This document shows, piece by piece, positions 56,733 to 64,000 of a stretch of 64,000 bases of DNA (positions within the stretch are counted from its first letter, which is position 1; every line of letters starts with the position of its first letter). The position numbers and the translations under genes were made by a program. The notes under the pieces were generated by a model. It did no database searches. It worked only from the letters and a program-made list of their open reading frames with translations, and had not been told where the DNA came from. The DNA comes from Limnoperna fortunei (taxonomy: Eukaryota; Mollusca; Bivalvia; Mytilida; Modiolidae): assembly GCA_944474755.1 (NCBI GenBank), contig OX104115.1, positions 32,995,080-33,059,079 on the forward strand, in the 5' to 3' direction.

Positions 56733-57519
56733 TGGAACGCCAAATTAACATATATTCAATTAATTGTACCTATCTTCAAATATTGAAGATATCTTCAATT
56801 GAATTATACCTATCTTCAATTCAATTATAGATATCTTCAATTCAATTATACCTATCTTCAATTCAATTGTACCTAGGTACAATTCAGGACAATTAAAGAT
56901 ATCTTCAATTCAATTGTACCTATCTTCAATTCAATTATAGATATCTTCAATTGAATTGAACCTATCTTCAATCGAATTGAACCTATCTTCAATTGAATTA
57001 AACCTTCAATTCAATTGTGCCTAGGTATCTTCAATTGCACTTAATCAAATTTGTATTATAATATAATTCAATTGAAGATAGGTGTAATTCAATTGAAGAT
57101 AGGTGTAATTGAATTGAAGATATCTTCAAATGAATTGAAGATATCTTCAAATGAATTGGAGATATCTCCAAATGAATTATGGAGATGTTGGAATTAGACC
57201 TATCTTCAAGTGAATTAAAGATATCTTCAATTTAATTGAAGATATGTGTAATTGAATTGAAGATATCTTCAAATGAATTGAAGATATCTTCAAATGAATT
57301 GAAGATATCTTCAAATGAATCAATTAAATTGCACCTAGGTATAATTCATTTGAAGATAGGTTCAATTGATATGAAGATATCTTTAATTATTTGAAGATAG
57401 GTACAATTGAATTGAAGATATCTTCAATTTATTTGAAGATATCTTCAAATGATTGAAGATATCTTCAATTATTTGAAGATAGGTACAATTTATTGAATAT
57501 ATGTTAATTTGGCGTTCCA
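56733..57519. mobile_element. Large foldback element of GAAGATATCTTC/CAATTGAATT units with TA duplication
   Basis: Ends are perfect inverted repeats of 28-29 bp: TGGAACGCCAAATTAACATA... at 56,733 and its reverse complement ending at 57,519. Each side has TA (56,731-56,732 and 57,520-57,521), a Tc1/mariner-type target. The interior is entirely 16-20-bp units. In the left half they read ACCTATCTTCAATTCAATT, in the right half AATTGAATTGAAGATAGGT, with GAAGATATCTTC palindromes throughout, so the whole 787 bp can fold back. No protein is encoded. Confidence 0.88.
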
Positions 57520-57521
57520 TA

Positions 57522-57784
57522 CATCCTACTATTAAACTCTATTACGAAAGCTTCTGACATTATACTTAGGATTGGCAACCTTTTATTGTTAATTTACTTT
57601 ATTGTATTGACGCTTTGCTGCTAATACATTTTGTGATTATGACCAGTATAGTATATTAGTATTACAGTTACATGTACGTGTGCCTATATCTATAAGAAAC
57701 ACACACAATGCGAAGTCATTGAAAGACCAGTCCTGTTCTGTACCGTAAATCTACAAAAGTTGAAAATAAGTACTATACGAGCAT
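57522..57784. other. Short spacer
   Basis: Nothing recognised. Confidence 0.35.
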
Positions 57785-58664
57785 TAGAACGAATAATAGT
57801 ACCCTCGCTTTTTTGTTTTTGTGTTTTTTTTTTGGGGGGGGGGGGTCGAGGGTACGAATTTTGTCACATCACTCGTAATGTAGCAGAGCGAGAGTGAATC
57901 TCTCCACACTTTGATGTCCAAACGAAGTTGTACAATCATACATGGTCGATCTTGATATCTTTCGACAGTGTCACCATTTTTTTTATCGGTTTCGTGTTTA
58001 AAATCGATCATTTTTTAAACAAGAAGATAGTTATTGCCGTTTTTAATAACCCGCTGTGCGTTATGTATGATATTGACATTCGTGTCTTTTTGATTACGTT
58101 TAGTACATGAAAAACACGAAACTGAATGGCATCTTGGGTAATACAATGTAAATTACTGGATTCTTACTACGGAATGGTTGTTATAGTATGGAAATTAGCA
58201 CGTTTATAATAAAATTAGGTCACAGTATCCATATGTATACATTCTCACTGCAGGGAGGGTGTACTCGACTCCATTCTTAATTGACAAGGATTGCCAGTTT
58301 TCCTACCGCAGGTCGGGGGTTCTCTCCGGGTACTCCGGCTTCCTCCCCCAATAAAAACTGGACGCCATGAAATAGCTGAAAAATTGCTGAAAGTGGCGTT
58401 AAAACACCATTCAAACAAACAAAACAAAACCATATGTATACAGACGAAAAACGAAATTTCTTCAATCAAGATCGTTTCCCGTTAGTTTCGCAATGTCTGA
58501 AGCTTTACTAACGCGAAGAAGATTAATATTCTGTTTGAATTTTTGTATAAATAGACCGAAGTTAGAATTTTTTTAATTGCTAAATTACGAGCAATAGAAC
58601 TGAATTCTGCCGTTAATCCCACAAATCACAAAACTAACTTCGGATTATAACGGCAGTAAAATTC
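57785..58664 (+). repeat. Hairpin-led dispersed repeat, copy 2, interrupted by a SINE
   Basis: Matches 18,838-19,525 from GAACGAATAA to CAGTAAAATTCGG. Both hairpin arms GTACCCTCGC / TCGAGGGTAC persist although the loop has grown by a T-run and a G-run. The match is interrupted only by the SINE at 58,242-58,429. Confidence 0.85.
58242..58429 (+). mobile_element. V-SINE-like SINE, copy 6, 5'-truncated with 13-bp TSD
   Basis: Begins inside the tRNA-like head at TTCTCACTGCAGG (just after the B box) and ends in (CAAA)n. Perfect CCATATGTATACA duplications lie at 58,229-58,241 and 58,430-58,442. Comparison with the empty repeat copy at 19.2-19.3 kb confirms the insertion. Frames on both strands are shadows. 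Confidence 0.93.
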
Positions 58665-58834
58665 GGTGTTTACGAGCATATAATAAATGAAGCCATTTTT
58701 TCCGTTTACTTATCTTCCCTTTTTAGATTGTGATGTACTACTTTACTCCCCTATCAAATTTGATCCAGTATTTCCGTATTTAGTGTAATCCTTAAGATTT
58801 TAATACTTAAACCTTCTGGAAATAGAGACAAAAC

Positions 58835-59105
58835 TACAAAATAGATTGTAGACAAACGTGGTGACTTCAACTTTCCAAATGCTAACTTCCCTTTAAGCGA
58901 TTGAAATATTCCAGCAGTCCGGTATGGTGATTACATTTCACAACTTATACGTTATACTAGATTTTGCTTTGTGCTTAACCCGAGTGCTCTGTTGACTATT
59001 GAACCTCTCAAACAGACGCTTGTAAATAGGTTGATGGTATTCCTTCAGTTTTATACCCGTTGCCTTGAATTAATTGATAGTTGCATGTCTGTACTTGGAC
59101 CATGC
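58835..59105 (+). pseudogene. Reverse transcriptase C-terminal fragment (same family as 15,944-16,790)
   Basis: DNA-level similarity to 16,430-16,720: 'acaaacgtg.tgacttcaacttt', 'attccagcag', 'tttcacaacttatacgttat.ctagat', 'ctgttgact.ct..ac..ctcaaacag' and 'agttttata..cgt...c.tgaattaattgat'. Multiple stops and indels. Together with the adjoining copy of the hairpin-led repeat, it may be part of one retroelement family. Confidence 0.65.
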
Positions 59106-59149
59106 TTAACCTGACGGGCGTTTACTTAGTCCTTTTCGTTAATGTGTTC

Positions 59150-59560
59150 TTGGTTTTGGTTTCCTTTATTGCAAAACTGGTTTTTGCCAAATGCGATTTT
59201 ATTTCAAAACGGGTAGACTGCGCCAACCCATTTTGCAATAAACTTTTTATGTCGCCATGTATCAGTAATCCGATGGTATATATTTGTGCTGATATATATT
59301 TATATTCACAATAGTTCATAGATAAACCAAAACATTATTAGGAACATTCTGTAATTTCATTAGTTAAATTTCCGTCCCAGAAAACGTTTATTGCAAAATG
59401 CGTTTTTATTGCAAATCGGGTTGACTATTAAAGCCCGTTTTGCAATTAACTATTCATGTCGCCACGAATCAGTACTTCGATGGTCGATAGGTGCTGATAT
59501 ATATTTATATTCACAATAGTTTATAGCTATATAAACCAAAACATTATTCGACCATTTATA
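59150..59560 (-). repeat. Two dispersed monomers related to the 210-bp satellite
   Basis: Two units about 207 bp apart: TTTATTGCAAAACTGG...CGGGT.GACT...CC..TTTTGCAATAA at 59,166-59,243 and TTTATTGCAAAATGCG...CCCGTTTTGCAATTAA at 59,388-59,450. Each is followed by ATGTCGCCA...GGTGCTGATATATATTTATATTCACAATAG. The latter segment is not in the array at 53 kb but is in inverse at 55,690-55,770. Confidence 0.75.
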
Positions 59561-59587
59561 TGTAACGAACTGAATATAAAGTACAGG

Positions 59588-59872
59588 CACGAATTGGGAG
59601 ACGTACACCGGTTCTGAACTAGAAAAGGCAAACGCTACCGACCGATCATAGTTCGATTCCTTTACAACAAGGACTTAGAAACTGGTCTTTCTAATACATA
59701 CCGCCTTAAAGGAACACCATTCTCTGTTAAACGACAGTATCCTGATGCCATAGAACAGGCAAGGCGAAGTTTATATCTGGTGATGAAAAAGAAACGAAAT
59801 CAGGGTTGTCGCGTAAGATTAGTCAGAGATGTTTTATATGTCGACGGACTCGTGTACTACGATGGAAAATGA
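59588..59872 (+). pseudogene. LINE ORF1-like C-terminal domain remnant (Transposase_22/L1 ORF1p type)
   Basis: The frame reads ELGDVHRF, a TGA, then TRKGKRYRPIIVRF, YNKDLET, YRLKGTPFSVKRQYPDAIEQ, ARRSLYLVMKKKRN and VRLVRDVLYVDGLVYYDG, then a stop. 'RPIIVRF', 'LKGT.F.V...P..I...R..L.PV.K' and 'V.LV.D.LYVDG' are typical of L1-like ORF1 proteins (RRM plus C-terminal domain). Stops inside and after show it is dead. It is followed by a CA microsatellite (59,915-59,990). The frame at 59,806-60,009 is out of register. Confidence 0.75.
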
Positions 59873-59914
59873 CACTACGTCAACGCCCTCTAAAAACAGC
59901 TGGAAGATCTAGCT

Positions 59915-59990
59915 GTCACACACACACACACAGACACACACGCACGCACCCTCACACACATACACACCCTCCCCCCCCCACACACACCAG
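59915..59990 (+). repeat. CA/CACG microsatellite with C-run
   Basis: (CA)n with interspersed CG and CC and a run of nine Cs; no feature other than simple sequence. Confidence 0.9.
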
Positions 59991-60194
59991 AAATCGGTCC
60001 TATGGTTAACGCCGACGAACATCAACGCCGAGAAGCCGATAGGACTCTCGTGGACATTCTACCAATAGTTTTGACAAATGTATAGGTAATATTTGTAAAT
60101 GTACCAATGTCTAAAATATGTTTAATTTTTTGTCATTGAATAGTTGTGGTATATTGAAAAAAAATGCACTGACTGATTTTTTTATAGTTTGTTA

Positions 60195-61045
60195 GTAGAT
60201 ATAATTTTATTTGCCTGACTGGGACTAGAACTGATGATTTTGATACTATTGATATACCAGGCAATACTTTCAAAATACTAAATAGGCAAAAATATAAACG
60301 AGTAAAATCAGGAGGCATCGCTTTCGGTTTTAAATCAGATTTATTTAAATTTATCAAATAATTACAGATATATACTCCTAAATGGAGATTTTAAAAGTAG
60401 AACAAGGAAAGCTCCGGAATTGATTTAAATCGTTAACGATGGTCATAATCCTGTCAATAATGTACAGAATCATTGCTATACACTACCGGCTTTAGATATG
60501 AACCTTAATAGAAACTGTAAAGATTGCACGATAAATTACTATGGTAACGACCTTTTGGAAATGTGTAAAAAATAATAATTTGTTTATTTTGAATGATATA
60601 GTCAGTGGTGACAAAATGGGCATGTTTACTTGTAAGCAATCAAGTGTTGTTGACTATTTAGTTTGTACACATGACATGCTATCTTTTATTCATACTTTAA
60701 ATGTATTTGACTTTTCTTCGCTATATTCTGATGTACATAACCCTATGAGCTCTGTGTAAAAGTACTATGGAAACCTGCTGACCCCCCCCCTTCTGGAGGT
60801 GAACAAAACTATTTCAATGAAATGATAAAGACTAATGGGATGCTGATATAGTAGAATCCGTAATAGAAAATATTGATATTCATAAGGTTGTGCAAGTGAT
60901 AGGTGAGTTAGATGAAGTCTACACCGACGATTTATCTCAAGATAAAATTGACGCGCTGATCGAGAAAACAAATGATCTTCTAGTTATTCCGGCAGAACAA
61001 GTTTTCGGGACTTATGAGCGAAGTATTAACATTGGTAAACAATAG
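60195..61045 (+). pseudogene. LINE ORF2 endonuclease domain and linker, decayed
   Basis: Pieces in different frames include FICLTGTRTDDFDTIDIPG (the usual catalytic Glu of the T-E-T motif appears as Gly), VKSGGIAFGFKSDL, then after a gap NGDFKSRT ('GDFN' motif with Lys for Asn), YGNDLLEMCKNNNLFILND, FTCKQSSVVDYLVC and LYSDVHNP (SDH box equivalent). 60,855-61,045 continues IENIDIHKVVQVIGELDEVY, typical of the linker before RT. A deletion of the middle of the domain and frame changes show a dead copy. Role when intact: nicking DNA for target-primed reverse transcription. Confidence 0.75.
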
Positions 61046-61239
61046 AAACACATCAGATTTTTTTTACAGAAGTCCTCGGGTTTAAATATAGCACTATAAA
61101 GTTTTAGATATAAAGTTTATAGTTTGTTGAAGAAATTGCGTCATACTTAAACTGAAAACAACAAAAAATTGTATCTTGTATTGACCACTATACTGGAATA
61201 AATGATAAAACACAATATCGTTAAATAAAATACGCTGTT

Positions 61240-61325
61240 AACTAGCCAGTTCTTCTACCGAAGTTTACGGATTTTTACCGGGTACTGCATGCGGCTTCTA
61301 CCCCAATAAAAACTAGACGCCACAA
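61240..61325 (+). mobile_element. V-SINE-like fragment, copy 7 (decayed)
   Basis: 'agccagttcttctaccga', 'ccgggtactgcatgcggcttctacccc' and AATAAAAACTAGACGCCA match the SINE core in order with many changes; no head or tail. Confidence 0.6.
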
Positions 61326-61700
61326 TAGATGGATAGATAACTTTATTAAACCAAATCAGGCCCCAAGGTGGGGCACAATAAGTCAACACTCATGGTTTAT
61401 AACAAGACATGCACAGTCCAATAATGTTGACAATATTAGAGTCAGACAGGATGGAACAAGGTATTGGAGCAATATTAAAGACAAAATAGACAAAGGACAA
61501 TGAACACCAAGAGATGATTCTACAAGGAATTTCCTACCTGTGCCCGGTGTTAGTTATCTAATAAAAAAATATATGTTGAAGGGACACCATGAGAAGATGC
61601 TTAAAATTTTCCTACATGGGTTCAGCGGTAAATGTCTTGATATATACCGATAGTGGATAGTTTTTTTTCCTTTTATGTTGAGAATACTAAATCATAATAA
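61326..61700. repeat. Unassigned repeat-like spacer
   Basis: 'gatagataactttattaaacc' with 'ccccaaggtggggcaca' (small hairpin) suggests a retroelement end, but I cannot assign it. Confidence 0.35.
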
Positions 61701-63205
61701 TATACACCTCGCTATTAAGTTAAGCAACACCTTATTATTTTCCAGGGATTCATTTAAGATTTTTTATATTTTAATATTTTTTAAAGAAATGACAATTTAT
61801 TGAACATTAATGACAAATGAAACATACATGTTAAGAGTCGCTTTACTTATTGTTTGATGAAAACATCATCGCAGATCTACGTTCAAGGAAAGAAAAGTCA
61901 CTTTGAAATGTGTTAAACGCAAAAATACTCAGTAAGTCGTGTAACCACCACGCTTCCGGTAAAGTCCATTAAATCTCCACCTCTTGTTGTTGACTAAACG
62001 ACGAAGTGTAGCATGTGGTAAATTCTGCCATTCATTTTGAATGGCAACACGTAGTTCTTGGACATTTTGACCAGCAGATGCTCTATTATTGATTTTACGA
62101 CCGATGATATCCCACAAGTGTTCAATTGGATTCATATCGGGTGACATGGATGGCCATGGAAGATGCTCAAAAGCGCCCCTTTCGATAACATCACGTACAA
62201 CTGCAGCTCGGTGAGGTCTTGCGTTATCATCCATACAGATGGGTCTGTTACCAAGTGCATGATTGTCAAAATGTGGCTCAATAATAACGTTAATGACGTC
62301 ATTTCGATATTTCTGCTCTGTCATTGTCCCATCAACCACATACAGATTCGGTTTACAGCCGTATGAAAAGCCTCCCCACACTGTAACACCACCACCGCCA
62401 AACGATGTAGTGCCTAGGATGTTGTTCTGGTTGTGAGCAGTGCCTCGTTGTCTCCAAATATATGTTCCATCAATATGACGAAGAAGGAATCTGCTTTCGT
62501 CGGTCCAGTGTACTCGTCTCCAATTTCGAATATTCCAATGGCGGTGAAATCGTGCCCAATCTAAACGTGATTGACGATGTCTCTGTGTCAACAGTGGACG
62601 TTTCAAGGGACGAAGAGCTCTCAACCTTGCATTGTTTATGCGCCTGATAACTGTTTGAACGGCGACACTGGTTGCAATATTACAAAAGTCACGAAGATAT
62701 CTTGCAGTGGCAAACGGTTGGCGTTTGGCTACACTAACGAGTGCTCTATCCTCCCTTTCAGATGTTTTTGGTGGTCGACCTGACCTAGGGCGTTCCTGGA
62801 TAATTCCATCATGTCGATGACGTTCAGTAGCCGGGATACAATACTAAAGTGAATGCAAAATTTGTGAGCTATCTGACGCAAGCTCTTTCCACTATTACGC
62901 ATTCCAATGATCTTCCACTTCTCAGCTTCACTTCATTTCCGTTCAGGCATTGTGAAAATGTAAAGATGAACCATGAGATGAACACTAAATCGTTAAAGAA
63001 AACAAGGCTTTTTGGAGTGCTCGACTACCGTATGACAAACTGTTTTTGCTATATAAAGATTTACCTGAGGAGTTAATTAAAGTAACTTTCACGTGCTCGA
63101 ATGATGGCTTTAGTACATAAATAACACAAAGTTAATATTCATTCAGATTTTTTAAATTATAAACAAAAAGTTGTAGTTGTTGCTTAACTTATGGCGAGGT
63201 GTATA
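61701..63205 (-). mobile_element. Tc1-type DNA transposon, 1,501 bp, inserted in the LINE
   Basis: The element is 61,703-63,203. Terminal inverted repeats read TACACCTCGC, then TAAGTTAAGCAACA at both ends, with one small indel. They are flanked by TA duplications (61,701-61,702 and 63,204-63,205). It carries one transposase on the minus strand. It separates the LINE linker region (to 61,045) from the LINE RT region (from about 63,230). Confidence 0.88.
61929..62950 (-). pseudogene. Tc1-family transposase (DD34E), N-terminus broken
   Basis: The catalytic domain is an intact frame of over 230 residues to the stop at 61,929. It has WTDESRF (first Asp), ICMDDNARPH (second Asp) and MNPIEHLWD (Glu), with 34 residues between the second Asp and the Glu. 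VTVWGGFSYG and C-terminal KRGGYTTY are also family features. Upstream, the N-terminal HTH region is recognisable: start ATG at 62,948-62,950, then MPERK, a TGA as codon 6, EKWKIIGMRNSGKSLRQIA, a frameshift near 62,835, and HRHDGIIQERPRSGRPPKT with the GRPP hinge. One stop and one frameshift inactivate it. Plus-strand frames within are antisense shadows. Confidence 0.92.
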
Positions 63206-64000
63206 TAAGCGTGAAACTAGCAAAGCGTTGCTAGTACATCGACGCAATATGAAAAAGAAATTACGATCGTTAAAAAAACAGTAACGAATACGGGAATATT
63301 ACAAATACGAGGCAAGACAGGCAAAAGCCAGGCGCGACTATTGACAATTTTTTAATTTCTTTAAAGATTTAAAGATATCGATAACGCGGAATACCAGAAT
63401 GTCGCAGATACAAGTAATACCATTAATATTAATAGTAATTGTGAGATTTCTGAATCAAAAATTTAAAATGTATAAAAGATTTAAAAAATAACAAAGCATG
63501 TCGTGACGAATACATCACATATGCAGGAAACATTCTTCCTTTTTATAAGAATAAAGGCAGTATCTCAGATCCGAAAAATTACAGACCCATAACCATTTTG
63601 AGTTGCATGGGCAACTTTTTTACATCCACTTTGAACGCAAGACTGGGTGCATTTATGGACGAATTTGTACTGGTAAATGAAAACCAATCAGGTTTCCGAA
63701 AACGGTACTCTATTATTGATAGCATTATGACACTACATCAATTATTTGACCTTCTAAAACATAAGAAAAAGGAACTACTTTGCGGTTTCATCGATTTCGC
63801 AAAATTCCTTTGACACGGTGTGGCGACCGGGATTACAGAGTAAGTTACTTGAAACTCAAATCAATGGCAAAATGTATGCAGTAATAGTTGATTTGTATAG
63901 TAATATAAAATCTCTAATATTATAATTGCGAAACATACTCGGATTATTTTCATGTAACGTTCTGGCACGACATTGAGAAAACTTATCCCCCCCCCCCTGT
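63206..64000 (+). pseudogene. LINE ORF2 reverse transcriptase region, decayed, runs off the window
   Basis: Short N-terminal traces (EYQNVADTSNTI, ISESKI, KNNKAC) are followed by GNILPFYKNKGSISDPKNYR, PITILSCMGNFFTSTLNARL, ENQSGFRKRYSIIDSIMTLH and FIDFAK. A +1 frameshift at 63,808-63,812 then shifts to FDTVWRPGLQSKLLETQING. 'NYRPI..LS', 'QxGFRxxxS' and 'xDFxKAFDTVW' are RT motifs 1, 3 and A of L1/CR1-like LINEs. Motif A's first Asp is present (FIDF). The YADD box would be beyond the window. There is a deletion between the DEYI and GNILPF pieces. Confidence 0.82.

Noticed and set aside
62163..62783. Plus-strand frames opposite the Tc1 transposase
   Set aside because: Antisense shadows of the strong minus-strand coding sequence.

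Overview
Organism: this looks like nuclear DNA of a metazoan, most likely a bivalve mollusc (mytilid-like is my inference). The window is AT-rich, has no prokaryotic gene organisation, and has short coding pieces with GT/AG splice sites. It is packed with dispersed repeats: a V-SINE-like tRNA-derived SINE, short non-autonomous elements that begin with a hairpin followed by GTCCGTC, a piggyBac, Tc1-type transposons, LINE and Penelope-like reverse-transcriptase remnants, and two large tandem arrays. I recognise no rRNA gene, complete tRNA gene or CRISPR array.

Host genes: only two are supported, and neither appears as a long open reading frame. (1) A plus-strand gene of five exons, all joined in phase 1, spans 14,489-48,412. 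It has a signal-peptide exon (14,489-14,546), two 231-bp exons that together form an F-type (fucolectin/FTP) lectin domain (40,093-40,323 and 44,967-45,197), a 27-bp microexon (47,306-47,332) and a cysteine-rich EGF/MEGF-like exon (48,299-48,412). It probably continues beyond what I can see. Intron 1 is about 25.5 kb and holds most of the mobile DNA. (2) A minus-strand set of exons between 50,860 and 52,348 encodes a C2H2 zinc finger and a conserved C-terminal domain.

Layout: 1-5.4 kb, dispersed repeats including a nested inverted/direct repeat structure. 5.4-10 kb, little that is recognisable. 10-11.1 kb, a degenerate tandem repeat. 12.4-13.6 kb, two full-length SINEs. 14.5 kb, lectin exon 1. 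14.8-19.5 kb, a long inverted repeat around a dead reverse transcriptase, then a hairpin-bearing repeat. 25.3-29.5 kb, a 4.2-kb piggyBac element with TTAA duplications, terminal inverted repeats, five exons and one internal stop codon. 29.7-31.7 kb, dispersed repeats. 32.3-34.85 kb, a 167-bp tandem array. 35.3-39.3 kb and 41.2-42.5 kb, hairpin-ended repeat families. 40.1-48.4 kb, the remaining lectin exons; between them lie a Tc1 remnant and a 443-bp tandem repeat carrying hammerhead ribozyme cores (43.05-44.06 kb). 50.2-52.4 kb, the zinc-finger exons. 52.7-55.3 kb, a 210-bp satellite with a four-monomer higher-order period. 56.73-57.52 kb, a foldback element built of GAAGATATCTTC/CAATTGAATT units. 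57.8-59.5 kb, second copies of the 18.8-kb repeat and of the reverse transcriptase. 59.5-64 kb, a decayed LINE interrupted by a nearly intact Tc1 transposon.

Most promising for follow-up: the hammerhead-bearing tandem repeat, the lectin-EGF gene spread across TE-filled introns, the large foldback element, and the shared architecture of the hairpin/GTCCGTC repeat families. All similarity statements are by eye; no search or folding program was run.
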